DNA of 64,000 nt, from NCBI RefSeq assembly GCF_029784165.1, contig NC_073696.1, positions 41,123,858 through 41,187,857 of the forward strand, written 5' to 3'. This stretch comes from Wyeomyia smithii (lineage: Eukaryota > Arthropoda > Insecta > Diptera > Culicidae). The notes beneath the pieces are model-generated. The model searched no databases, was not told where the DNA came from, and saw nothing but the letters and a program-made list of their open reading frames with translations. The translations under genes were made by a program, and so were the position numbers. Positions 31,851 to 43,185 of the stretch are shown one piece after another (the first letter of the stretch is position 1; each line of letters begins with the position of its first letter).

Positions 31851-32775
31851 TTAGAACTCAGCATTCAGGTTAATCCATTCGATGAACGCCGAAACCCGTG
31901 CACCACCCGACGGTATTCCCGCATGTCCGCAGGGGCGTGGGTGCCAGCCGACGATTCCAACTTGAACGTATTGTTGATTAACCACCTGTACGACTGGGTT
32001 ACCGGAATCTCCATCGCAGGTACCGATACCACCGGTGATGGGACCCACGCAGACCATGTCTTCGTTAACCGGACCAATACCGGATCCTCCCATCAGAATT
32101 TGACACTCCAGATTCGGAACGATGGCTACTCGGGTCTGCTGTAGAATGTTCGGCATACTGGGTAGCAAGCCCATCGAGGTGGAACCCCATCCGGCGATAC
32201 GCACGACGCCACTGGGAATAGTGTCGATTGTTGGTAGTACGACTGGTTGAATGCTGTCAGTGAAACCGAAAGGCGATGCCAAACGAAGCTGAAATGATAG
32301 ATATTACTCAGAACACTCCTTGAATCTTCAGCAAAAACCGTAACATACTATAGCAATATCATTAGCACTGATTCCTCCATTGTAACCAGGATGTATTGTA
32401 ATTCGTTGGACCTGGATGGTCTGCTCTGTAGCTTCGACAGCATTCAACCTCAGCTTACCAGCCTGGACTCGATATCTAGCACTCAGGTTATTGAAAAAGC
32501 AGTTTGCCGAAGAAAGCACGTGGAAGCCATTCAGGATACTGCCTCCACAGACGTGGCTGGACCAGAAAACGAAGTTTCGCTGAATCGTCACGACGTACGG
32601 ATACTCGTCTGGTAATGCCTCGACGCCGCCAACTATCCGAGAGTCTTTTTTGTCTCCTTGAATTATGAGAAATTTGTTGATAATTCTGAACAAACCGCGA
32701 ACATGTACCGGTAATACCAATGGTGGCTGCTGTTGCAGCAGCAATGCACAAGCAGAGCACAACTAATCTGGACAT
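31851..32775 (-). CDS. serine protease homologue lacking the catalytic histidine, three exons
   Basis: Predicted 270-aa secreted S1A-fold protein. Exon 1 is 32709-32775 (signal MSRLVVLCLCIAAATAATIG), exon 2 is 32349-32656 and exon 3 is 31851-32288. The introns are 52 and 60 nt, GT-AG, phases 1 and 0. The activation site is SR before IVGG. Where the family has T/S-A-A-H-C, this gene encodes SSANC: the codon is AAC, so His57 is Asn. The Asp (ANDIAI) and Ser (GDSGNP) remain, and the six expected cysteines are kept. Loss of His57 should abolish normal proteolysis, so I call it a non-catalytic homologue; such proteins act as cofactors, decoys or lectin-like molecules in insects. GDSGNP is also atypical. 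All exons are open, so it does not look like a pseudogene. Joins are inferred. Confidence 0.88.
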
Positions 32776-33051
32776 TTCGGAACTGGCTGACTAGACAGCT
32801 TTCTGAGTTGAACTGGAACTAAATCGTAAATCCTAGAGACGTTGGAATATCATTCGCCTTCTGATTTGCGTTATCGTCGATTAGCCTGTTTATCACGTAT
32901 TGTGAAATATATTTTTTTCAATTATTAGATAACAGATAACGGAGATTGATTACAGAAATCCAAAAAATCACCTATTCGACTCAATTCTTTATCACGAATA
33001 ATGAAACCAGTTAGCTGAGATGTTCGTCATTCATATATTTTCTTCTCGCAA
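32776..33051. other. spacer between third and fourth proteases
   Basis: Upstream DNA of the protease homologue and 3' flank of the next gene. No canonical TATA box was found within 60 bp of the ATG at 32775. Confidence 0.4.
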
Positions 33052-33963
33052 TCATATCAAATTTGGTGTGATAATGTTCAAAATCCAATCGATATGGGAT
33101 GAAATCAGTGTGTGCATTGAGGGTCCACTTCCGCACGGACTGACTGTCCAGGCCGGTATCGCTAACAAATTGAACGGTTGTAGCTCGGTGGCAACTATAA
33201 CTGGTCCTCCCGAATCACCCAAGCAAGCACCAGACGCCGATAATCCGTTATCGGTGCAAATAGTATCGCTAGTCAGATACGCTGCCAAGGTTCCCAATCG
33301 TTTGCTACAGTCGCCGAATGTAAGAATTGGTACGAAAGCCGCCTTGCGAATGAAGGTAATGGTTATTGCTTTTATTCAATCGAAATTAGGCGCGAGTAGA
33401 AAACCCCTTACCTTTAATCCATTGGTGCCATCTGAACTTACTCCGTAGCCGACTATCGCAGCTACGCTGAATGGTAAAATAGGTTGGGAAAAAATAGGAA
33501 TTGCTTGCACGTTTTTGGTGAATACCAGCGGTTTCTTGAGCAGCATCTTTAATGAGAACAGATGTGCGAGTCACAGAGTGCTTCATCAATCAGTTTAGTC
33601 GAAAAACTACTCGTCAGAGCGAACGTACCAGTGCCAAATCGTTTCCCTTCTGTCCATCGGAATAGTCGGGTTTGATTTCAACCCGTTCGAGCGATCTCAC
33701 TTGCCGTATGCCGCAAACCACCAGCAGCCTGGCGACGTCCTTCTCGAATACGCAATGAGCGGAGGTGAGCTGCCATCTTTCGTTCACTATTGTGCTTCCG
33801 CACAGATGAACACGTGTCCAACCCCAGCGGCCGATTTTTGTCGGAAGCCGAATGGAACAAATGAATGGGATTTCAGAAATGCTAATGTCGGAACCGCCTA
33901 CGACGCGTGTGCTCGACGATTCGTCTGGAATTAATGAACCGGCTAGTTGTGTAATGGTTGCTC
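33052..33963 (-). CDS. S1A serine protease, three downstream exons, first exon not adjacent
   Basis: Three exons in frame: 33629-33963 (entered in phase 1), 33412-33546 and 33052-33342, with introns of 82 and 69 nt (GT-AG). They encode about 252 residues: a pro-region ending STR before VVGG, His in SAHC, Asp in GNDLAL and Ser in LGDSGGP, so the triad is complete. The domain is more divergent than in the other three genes (for example a longer stretch before HLCGST and extra cysteines in PFICSI and LVVCGI). An acceptor (TATATCCCAG) precedes 33963, so at least one upstream exon with the signal peptide is needed. None is found within 1 kb. A phase-compatible signal exon exists at 44287-44368. 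Confidence 0.82.
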
Positions 33964-34305
33964 CTGGGATATAATGAGAAGAATGATTTTTATTTAGGAC
34001 ATTTGGAATGCAGTAACTAAAATAGATTATGCTATCTTTGTGAATATTGATTTTCTATGCACACTGAAATTATTTTTTCGTTATTCTCTGCACGCACATT
34101 TCGTAAACATAAAATTCGTTTGTACAAGTACTTTTGTTGATTGCTTAGAGCATTCGTATTGCAAGTTATTGAATAGAATTGCAACATAACGCATAATTTG
34201 TACAATTCACGAATGTTCTTTCGTACGAACGTGGATAACAACGAGCAAAAAAATGGAAGCACGTGATTTACTTGAACGAAATTTTTGTGTTCTTTTATTT
34301 TTGAT

Positions 34306-34515
34306 TTCGTATGATGTACATGTTATTGCGTAAGCTTACTAATTTTTCGTACTGTTTACGATTTGCAGCGTTTGTTTGTACGATTGATTGCGTTCATTTT
34401 TAAAACCTTTCGTTACGTTTACGAATAGAAATCTGTAACAATCTTGACAGTTCTGACGAAAGTACCTTCATATTTATTACGCGTTAGTTTCGTTGTAGTA
34501 AACAACAAAGGGTTT
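34306..34515. repeat. dispersed repeat, copy 1 (see 38370-38545)
   Basis: Shares GCTTACTAATTTTTCGTAC, AATAGAAATCTGTAACAAT and TTCATATTTATTACGCGTT blocks in the same order with 38370-38545. The second copy lacks part of the middle. Class unknown, probably a non-autonomous transposon. Confidence 0.7.
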
Positions 34516-34752
34516 TGTACGTAAACCAAACGTTTTCGTGGAATAAACTAAAATATATTTTCAGTGTAGGTATGTACTATGCATGTATCCACAAAAAAAT
34601 AATGTTGAGCATGAGCATGAGCATGATTGACCGCCCGCGGTTGCTACTCCGTTATTGCCAGATCAGCTGTAATAACACAGAGAACCAACGGATGATGTTT
34701 GGGATTAACATTCATCCTCAATGTGTTAAAACTGGTGACCTTAATCTTTATA

Positions 34753-34959
34753 TTAGGCAATACCAGCGCCGGCCGCATCCGAATGCAGGTCAAAGAAGGA
34801 GTATGTATAGGAACATGTTGACGTGATACTCGCTTTGTTGGAAGCCGAGAACACCTCTGCACTTCCACGAGAAATCACTGGGATGTTGGAGGTGAGGGAA
34901 GGGTTTGCAGCTGGGTTCGTTTTGGTAAACGATGCGCTGATTTCGAGCACCGGGTTCAT
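34753..34959 (-). other. 68-codon open frame, coding-like but unknown
   Basis: On the minus strand from Met at 34959: Ser/Ala/Thr-rich, including SRGSAEVFSASNKASITSTC. It has no signal peptide and no known motif. It could be an exon or a transposon relic. Confidence 0.15.
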
Positions 34960-36286
34960 AACAACTAATATCGCGCCTATGAAATAATTATATTCACCGC
35001 GAAAATTAAAACGGGTTCCGAACTCATTCTGTTTGATGATGTAACACTGAAAAAACGAAACGCACGCGACCTATAATTGAATGCACACTGGACCTATAAT
35101 TGAGTTGATCCCGGACCTACAATTGAATTGAGACAACTCAAATGTTCGGACATCTCCTTACGAGGTCATAATGTAACTGTAACCGTATGTAACCGTGAAA
35201 CCGAAACGTATCTTTCATTGATTTATATTAGTCAACTATATAATGTTACTAAAGCTACGAATCACGAAAGTTGTATCCACGTTAATGCCCCTCCACTCCT
35301 ATGTTGTGTTGAAGTGACCCTTTTGGCTACCAACAACTATTACGCGTTGATGATCAATCTGTAGAAAATACGATCTCATGGATGGTATCGACGCGGAGTA
35401 TCCAGATATTTGGTCACCAGCACATCTGGCTTTATGCCTAATAAATTTCTCGTATACTGTTCGTCTATTTAAAAAAAAACTATTTCATGATTTGAGACCG
35501 ATTAAAACACGAAAGACCATGGAAAAATGTGTGTGGTTTACTTGGAAGAAATACAAAATTTATAATTTCGTTCATGGAATCGAATTAAACCAACAAGCAA
35601 TAAGTAGTTGTTGGGGCCACGTACACGTGTGCGTGGTTTGTATCATAAAATATACAATGTCTATATAGCGCTTGAACGAGTCCGTCGATACGATGAGTAA
35701 CCTGTGACACCTATTAAGTATGAAAACTGGCAGAGTTGCATGCATTCAAAGCCTTATAATTTGAAAAATGCAAATATACAACCATACATGATACAAACAG
35801 TGTTTATTTACAAAGGGCCAAATCAATCACAATCCGAGTATACATGAGCTAGTTTCATTTCCACCTATAAGATTACACTATGGTGAACTGAGAGAAAAGT
35901 TTATTTGTAACAATATTTGCGCAAAAGCTAGAAAAATCATAAATTGCAAAACGGTAGCGATCATATATTTCCTAATCTCGCGCGCGGTAAATAAATATTT
36001 GACTATATGGTTAGACAATCGATATATAAGTGGAGCGGAATATTTAACTAACCGATTCTGGCTCATTCATATTTACTAACGTTCTGCTTATCACGTTCAA
36101 AGATTTTTAGCACGCGCTCATTACGGAAAATAGTACATTTCGGTAAGCCGAGCTCGAGCGATTGATCGAACGGCTCAAGAAAATGAACCACGGTTCTTTG
36201 CGCGCTAAAACGGATGGTTCGCCCGAGACCGAAGTTTACCGAAACAGCACGATCCATCAATCTCGCGAATAATTGTTAACTATGAG

Positions 36287-36606
36287 CAGCGTTGCCAGGT
36301 ATCCAGATTTAGCTGGATTATTCAGATTTTTGAACATGTATCCAGGTAAACAGCTTTGATGTCCAATTATCCAGATTTTTCATGGATGATCCAGATTTTA
36401 TCCAGATTTTATTTTCTCTGTTCCGCAAAAAGGTCATCATTTCAATTTTGGCGCGAAATTTTGCAATTTTGTCACCTCAAATTTTGCGTACCCCAAGACT
36501 TTTATCCGAAAAACTAACCTTTCACCCCACGAAATGACTGCCAGATTTTTTCCAGATTTTTATTTTGCCTTTTCCAGATTTTTAAAAAAATGACCTGGCA
36601 ACGCTG
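36287..36606. mobile_element. 320-bp hAT-like MITE with 8-bp target duplication
   Basis: The terminal inverted repeats are CAGCGTTGCCAGGT and its exact inverse. They are flanked by ACTATGAG on both sides (36279-36286, 36607-36614). The interior is dominated by repeated TCCAGATTTT words and has no transposase. The duplication length and CAG...CTG ends point to hAT. Confidence 0.88.
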
Positions 36607-39600
36607 ACTATGAGGCGTTTATTGAGACGGTGAGTGACCGGTTCAGAGCCGCTTTCGGTAAAGAACTGTTTTGCCCACTTCTACTTCAGATTGCATGTAA
36701 AAGAACACAAACACCGATACTTATCTTCCAATTCCCTTCACATCTGTGAATCGTTGGGCCAGTGCGAGCAGCAGTCCCGGTAATTTGATACACACTATCC
36801 AGATATGCCCACTACCACCACGAAACTGCGAAACAAAGAGCCGCGAGACAATAACACAATCTAAAGTTTTCTGAACAATTTAACCAATTCCGCTAGAACA
36901 ATCATAATTTCATCGATAAAACGCACTAAATCGTTTTCACTACACTCGATTCTCGTTTCGTCCAATTTTTCTCCCGAAAACTAGCTATATGAATTTTTCA
37001 TCACCTCTCGACGTTCAATTTTCCAAATTGTTCAACTCTTTCTACACACACAACACACAGTGATGAGAAGCAAACTAAAACCAGCTGCAAGCGACGGTGG
37101 CGTAGTACCACTCTATATGCTATTGCAGCCATTTTGTCAATCGATGTTTACGGCATTACTACACTCAATTGGTGGATGATTCGCAACAAACATAACACAA
37201 CAAGCCGCAAACTCTTCCAAAAAACACTTGCAAATTTAAAAAAATAAACGCACTTCGCGATAACATTTATAACGAACACGCACAACATTAAAGCAGTTTT
37301 CTTCCTATATAACACGCGAGCGAAAATTTGTACCTGTATCCACAAAAAAATAATGTTGTGCTTTAATGTTGATTGTCCGAAATTGTCATCATCTCTTTTT
37401 TTTTGCAAATCTCCTATATGAAGAATAAGCATACAGGTTTTTGGTTGTTACAAATATACCCACTCAATTTCTATACGATTTTGATACAAACTTGGTAAAA
37501 ACCGCACGAAATTACTTCAGCAAATTCATGAAGTTACTACAATGATTTAGTAAGATTGATTTTATGGTTTTTAAGCAGTTTGATGGTATATCCCTCGATG
37601 GTCATTCTGGAACAGATTTCCGTGGGGCTTTCAGTTGGTATAAAAACATTTCGATGAAAACCAGCGATATGGGTGTCAAAATTCTAGAAACTAGGAGATT
37701 AAAACGTGCTGAAGTTTAAACTTAAACCACACGTTCATAGAATTTTTGAACCCAAAAATATGGCATTTAGAAGTAAAACGTGAGTTCTGAATCCCATGTT
37801 GCTATAATTTCATTTAATTGTTTCTATGGACACTAGTAACCACACAAGAATCTGTTTCGGAATGATACCCATAATCGTTTCTTTTACAGATACAATAAAT
37901 TCGTTCGTTCAGTGATTTACGTATTTAAATGCTCAGTCTCCCCTTCATTTTTTTTCAGAAATAGGGTAGGGAACATATTCAAAGCAGCTTCAGGAACCGC
38001 CTGTGTATTGAGACGAAACACTCGAAATGTGTTGGGTGATTTTTAAACAAAAGTTTATCAATCTGTTCTCTATCTTTTTCTCTGTCAGAACTTGTTTACA
38101 GATTGTAAAACTAAGTTAGCAAACTTGAACAGTAACCAATTTAAGTTACCAATCGAGCGACACTATTCTAATCACCCCGAACCTATTATAAGCAGATTTC
38201 CATCTGTTTTGTAGGCTTTTTTTCAGCACCCGAAGTGGCTCCTGAATGGCTGCAATATAGGTCGATTTGTTTCGAATGATGTTTGTTCACAGGTTTCTTT
38301 GTGATTAACGGTATTTCTTATATTCGTAAGACAGCTAGACAATCAAAGTTTTCGTTTCCATTATTAAAATTGTCGATAATGTCGTATAATGTACAAGCTT
38401 ACTAATTTTTCGTACTACTTACATTATGCAGCGTTTGTTTGTGAGATTGATTGCGAATAGAAATCTGTAACAATTTTGACAGTTTTGACGAAAGTACCTT
38501 CATATTTATTACGCGTTTGTTTCGTTGCAGAAAACAACAAAGGGACAGCTAGACAATCAAAGTTTTCATTTCCATCATTGAAATTGTCGATATTGATCAA
38601 AATTCAGGAGTTTCAGGCCTGTTTTCTACGACTGATTAAAATAGGCGCCACTGCTTAAGCCGTTCCTTACCCTATATCTAGTTGCACTCGAAAGAACTTC
38701 ATTTAAACTTGGTGATGTTGTGCCTGTAGTGTTTTTTGTTGTTGTGCAAACAACATTTAACTAAAAAGATTCATTTTTGTTTTTGCTTCATTTGTTTCAT
38801 TTTCCAACAATTACATTCACTGTATTACGAAAACAGCTAGTATAAGTATATTATTTCATTTGTAAAGTTTAAAATGAAAAAATATCTAACAACGTTGAAA
38901 CTTAAAAAAAGATTTCGAGTAGATCTTAGTAAATGGACACAAAATTCATAAGCACTCGCCGGCTCTTACACTTTTATAAATTAATATTTAAGAGAGCTTA
39001 CTCGTTGGATATTATGTCGGTCACGATTATTTAGTGAATATCGAAGATAAAAAATAAATGAAAAATAACTTGTAACCGTTGCAATAATGTTCAATTCTTG
39101 CTGAGTAATTTATGGTATCATATTCATGAGATAAATTTTCAATCACCATCACTAGCGGCATTGCAGTTTCGATTGCACGCGAATAGAAGTCGTGCCCGCT
39201 GCAACGATAGACGACGAGAACGAGAAACTACCGTTATAGCTTTCAGTTGACATTACCTTTGCCATGACATCTCCATCACCAGAAAAGAGCAAAAATTGAA
39301 GCCTACTATAACAAGTACTGGTGCTGTATAAAGTATTATATGACTTCATGAAATCAAGCCAACTTGTTAGACTGAAGCTGCAAAACACATCTCGAGTACC
39401 GATACGGTAAGAAAACGTTCAAAATAGGTTATTTTCAAGTTGTAATTGCAAACATAAAACTTCAAAATAAAAATATGCAGAACGGCGCTGATTTATATTA
39501 GAAACATTAAAAAGTGTGTGATTATGGCGTTTCGAATAATCACTGAAAAATAAGAAACAATATTAGATCAACCTTTCGATGCTTGTGATACAAAGTCCTA

Positions 39601-39900
39601 CGTGCGCGTCAAATTTCGTGGTGAAACATTGTGTTTTACTTCTGAAAAAATCATGCGCCATTCATTGGATACCGTTTTCTGTTTGTCAATCAGTGGAAAA
39701 TAGATTATGCATTACAGAATGTTCACTGATTTATCTAATTGCGAAGAGTCAATTTAGCCCGCCATTTAGCGCATGGGCTTATTTCGTAAACAACTATCTG
39801 GCATCTCTTTCTTACATGCGTAGTAAATCGAAATGTCGTTTCTTTTTTATTGGGTAGATCTGCACTGACCCAGTAGAATAAAGAAATTCGCGTATTCGTG
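36607..39900. other. 3.3-kb AT-rich region without supported gene
   Basis: It contains the second copy of a dispersed repeat (38370-38545). Short open frames here have no recognisable domain. Confidence 0.5.
38370..38545. repeat. dispersed repeat, copy 2 (see 34306-34515)
   Basis: The same ordered blocks as the first copy, with a deletion of the segment around CGTTCATTTTTAAAACC. Same orientation. Confidence 0.7.
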
Positions 39901-39922
39901 GGTCAGAATTCGCCACAACAAA

Positions 39923-39991
39923 GCGCATGCGCAAATGCGTTGCTATGACAACGTTTACCAAGCGCATGCGCAAATGTGTTGTTATGCGCAC
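39923..39991. promoter_or_regulatory. tandem GCGCATGCGC and X-box-like motifs
   Basis: Two copies, 39 bp apart, of the palindrome GCGCATGCGC (39923-39932, 39962-39971), the consensus of NRF-1/Ewg-type factors. The first is followed by GTTGCTATGACAAC (39939-39952), a good RFX X-box. The second is followed by the weaker GTTGTTATGCGCAC. Function is inferred from motif shape only; no adjacent promoter was identified. Confidence 0.4.
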
Positions 39992-41037
39992 TGCAACTAG
40001 ATCGACAATCGTCTCGTCAGTGGCACTTTCAATTAATCAAAAATTGATTATAAAAAGCAATGTACAACCTTTCAAAATGGATTGTTTCTGTAGCTTGAAT
40101 ATTAAAATTGTTTTCGCATAGTTTCAACGTTATCTAGACTTAAAATATAACAAAGCTAGGAGCATTGTTATGCAACAAAAAATGCAGTGATATTGGTTGC
40201 ACTGCCAGGGGTTTGTTTATCTTTTCATGACACATTTTGACCCTCCTCGAATAGTTTTATTGAAATCGTTCAAATAATTTTAGTAACAATTTGATCAATT
40301 TAGCGTTGGCTGCTGAATACTAAGACCAACCATAAGAAAAGCACTTTGCAGGTACGTAGTATTGTTATTAGGTGTAATATTGAACAGGCGCGAATAGTGC
40401 AAACATCTGGAAGACAACTCCAAGACCAGGAAAAAACCCAAATTAATCCACCTAGTGGTGAGACCCAGTCTTTTTCATTCGAACTTATTATTTGTTCAAA
40501 TAGAATTACACAACACTCCCATTTGAAAAAAAAATACACCTTCAAAATTTCTGCTGGATTTATTTTCCCTTTTAAATAACGAATTTCTGGTAGCCAACAG
40601 AACTATAACGAACATTCAAAACCTAACATTCACACACATATGAGCATACATTAAAACTGACACATGCAAATACCATGAAATAAATATGTTTCAAATACAT
40701 CACGCGAAAAATCCACTGCCGACTTAGTCTATTGCTCACCCCTAACTACACACAGTGCTGTGCCGGCGTTGTTTATGCGACTAAAAGGAATGTCTCATCA
40801 CACGCAGGAGAGTCAGCTGACGCTGATAACTCTGTGTGATCGAGACCAAAACCAGTCTGAGTCATGCCTGCGAGTGCAACAAAACAACGCAAGGTGCTCC
40901 GTAGGTCTTAATTTTTTCGAATTAATTTCTATCTTTAACAACGGCTTTTACCCGTTAGCATTCAAGTTCATTAAAGGCAGACAGTGTGTGCAGCCGGGGA
41001 AGCGAAAAATAAGCGAACTAAAAATATGACACAGATT
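39992..41037. other. spacer without supported gene
   Basis: An 89-codon plus-strand frame at 40760-41029 has no motif, and I do not support it as a gene. Confidence 0.45.
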
Positions 41038-41147
41038 TGGAGAACCATACCACATACAGACGGGACTTGAACCCGCAGACTCCCTGACTACTTCACTGGT
41101 TGCCAGAATACTTCCTAAAATGGCCAAATTCTGCCTAATCTGGTTAT
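41038..41147 (-). mobile_element. possible tRNA-derived SINE fragment
   Basis: Read on the minus strand, an A-box-like TGGCAACCAGTG (41094-41105) is followed by a B box GGTTCAAGTCC (41063-41073). The stem around CGGGTTCAAGTCCCG could form a T arm. The whole does not fold as a full tRNA, so a SINE head is more likely. Ends are uncertain. Confidence 0.35.
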
Positions 41148-41163
41148 AGTACATCAAATTTGA

Positions 41164-41355
41164 GGGTACGAAGATATTGACCACATAGTCTTCGTATGCC
41201 CTAAGTACCACAGAGCAAGGGCCAAGCTTATAGATTCTCTCCGGAAACAGAAAGAGACGTTTACAATGCAAGTACGGGATGTGCTTGCTAGCCGCAACCC
41301 CGAGCTTGTAATACCCATTTACGACTTTTTAAGAGATATCAAGTATCGAATTTGA
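41164..41355 (+). pseudogene. C-terminal 63 codons of a LINE ORF2
   Basis: Begins at the first base of the insertion with GYEDIDHIVFVCPKYHRARAK and includes MQVRDVLASRNPE. It matches the C-terminal region of the LINE ORF2 at 19151-22858 (DIEHVVWSCPVHRDARSKL, VRDVLASRD), so it is the same or a sister lineage. The natural stop is at 41353-41355. Confidence 0.85.
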
Positions 41356-41814
41356 TTATCTCTATGCTTTCTCTCCTAATTTCTCCCAACACAACAATCA
41401 TAAAAAGTTTCACACTAATTCTGTTTTTTTTTCTTCTTTCTTTCGTTCATTTTTTTTATAGAAACATGAATCATTGCTTCTTTTTGAGAGACAGGATCCA
41501 CCGATCTTAGATATAAGTTTTGATTTCAAAGAGATAAGGAACCATCACCCTCAACGAATAGTAGTAAGGATTAGTATTTAGTTATAAAGAGAAAAACTTT
41601 GATGTTAATGTTAGTCGTAGGCTTAAATGACATGTATTTTTAAATTGTATTTTTTAAAGAGAAAAGATGAGAGGGTTTTTATGCCTGTTTGAGGAGGTGC
41701 AGACGGGATACAAGCTCTACTCAAGCTGGCTTTTCCCTACTCCAAAAGATATTCGGCCCCGTTATGCTTCGCGGTTGGGCCTAAATAAATATTAGAGTTT
41801 AAAAAAAAAAAAAA
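41164..41814 (+). mobile_element. 5'-truncated LINE insertion with 16-bp target duplication
   Basis: AGTACATCAAATTTGA lies on both sides (41148-41163, 41815-41830). The copy starts inside the C-terminal coding part, has a 3' UTR of about 440 bp and ends in a run of about 15 A. This is a textbook product of target-primed reverse transcription with early termination. Confidence 0.9.
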
Positions 41815-41935
41815 AGTACATCAAATTTGAAAAATGTTGAAGCCACATATTTTGATCGTTGCTATAGTTTTAAACAATCTCCAAGCTACTTTTCTTTCCA
41901 TCCTTTTTAAACCACATGCTTAAACATTAATAATA

Positions 41936-42087
41936 GGACCAAATAAACTTGTCTTTAAAACCATCATAATGTTACATTATGATGGTTTTAAAGACAAGTT
42001 TATTTGGTCCATTGAATCCAACTATGTAATGTTACATTATGATGGTTTTAAAGACAAGTTTATTTGGTCCATTGAATCCAACTATGT
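41936..42087. repeat. perfect 37-bp palindrome plus exact 60-bp tandem duplication
   Basis: 41936-41972 and 41974-42010 are perfect inverted copies around a single base. 41968-42027 and 42028-42087 are identical direct copies of 60 bp. The second copy carries the right arm again. It lies within the satellite-like array. Confidence 0.9.
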
Positions 42088-43027
42088 TCAGGTCGGTTGT
42101 GTAGTTTCTGTGGTACCTAATTAAGTTTTGTGATCTTTACAATTTGATACATAACGGACAAGGGTAAAGTCCTATAACAGTGTAATTAAATGGGATTTTA
42201 TTGCGCAACTAGATCTTTTATTTGAGACTAATTTAGTGGAAATCGGTCCAACCATTCTGAAAAATTTGAGTGAGCTTAAGCAGTCTTTGGAATATGTTTC
42301 TCTTCAAAACGTGATTTCCTTCTTTTCTACATATCTTATATACATAATTTTGAACCACATGTTTAATCATTAGTTAAGGATTTTCAAGACAGGCCGTTTA
42401 TTTGGCACCAGTTTTGTTTAAATTGGTTGTTTAGTTTCTGAGATAATGAAATTTCGTGATTTTCACATTTTGATACACGGTGCCTTAACTAAAAAGCCGA
42501 TTATAATGAAGTTCAATAGGGTGTTTTGAGGCTACTAGACCTTTCATTTTTTATGCTTTGCTTTTATAACGTGATTTGACATTTTTATAAATAACGAACA
42601 AAGTTACAAACCGATTACAATGAAATTCAATAGCAACCTATAGGATAACTAGGCTTTTCATTCGAGACTAATTTTGTGAAAATCGGTCCCGTCATCTCTG
42701 AGAAAAGTGAGTGAGTTTAAACAGCCTCTGGAAAACATTTATTTACATAACAATTGAACCATAAGTTTAATCTTTATGAAATTTATAAGTTAAGAGTTCT
42801 GAAGATAGCCCGTTCATTTGACATCAGTTTTGTTGAAATCGGCTGTGTAGTTTCTGAGATATTGAGTTTCGTGATTTTTACATTTTGATACATAACCTCT
42901 AAACCAAAAATCCGATTACAATGAAATTCAATAGCAACCTATGGGGTAACTACACTTTTCATTTGCAATTAATTTCACGGGAATCGGTTCAGCCATCTCT
43001 GAGAAAAGTGAGTGAGAAAAAAATATT

Positions 43028-43028
<1 letters not shown>

Positions 43029-43058
<30 letters not shown>

Positions 43059-43081
43059 TACACACATACATACATACATAC
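43029..43081. repeat. CA/CATA microsatellite
   Basis: A run of CA repeats passing into CATA repeats, part of the satellite-like unit. Confidence 0.9.
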
Positions 43082-43185
43082 AGAAAATGCTCAGCTCGTC
43101 GAACTAAGTCGAGTGCTATACGACATTCGGCCCTCTGGAGAACTTTCATACCTTTAGTTTTCCCAGTGATTGCTATACGTTTCTA

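Larger units (their letters stand above)
33964..36286. other. gene-poor region upstream of fourth protease
   Basis: It holds a dispersed repeat (34306-34515), an unexplained open frame (34753-34959, minus), and three imperfect 23-bp copies of GACCTATAATTGAATT near 35068-35130. The string TGTATCCACAAAAAAATAAT near 34585 recurs near 37337. No gene is supported. Confidence 0.5.
41831..43185. repeat. satellite-like array of degenerate monomers with conserved tail
   Basis: Three to four diverged units of roughly 300-400 bp share phrases such as CCGATTACAATGAAATTCAA, CATCTCTGAGAAAAGTGAGT and GTGTAGTTTCTGAGATA. The array ends with a CA-rich microsatellite and a distinct tail around GCTATACGACATTCGGCCCT. 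A related stretch in the opposite orientation lies at 55740-56450. Confidence 0.7.

Noticed and set aside
34585..34650. Minus-strand MLMLMLNIIFLWIHA as the missing signal exon of the fourth protease
   Set aside because: It ends in phase 2, which is incompatible with the phase-1 entry of the exon at 33963 and would create a stop.
40760..41029. 89-codon plus-strand frame
   Set aside because: No recognisable family and adjacent to repeat sequence; not supported as a gene.
41038..41147. Possible tRNA gene on the minus strand
   Set aside because: Only an A-box-like and a B box are present, with no acceptor stem; listed as possible SINE instead.
43029..43081. CRISPR-like regular repeats
   Set aside because: It is a simple CA/CATA microsatellite in eukaryotic DNA with no spacers.
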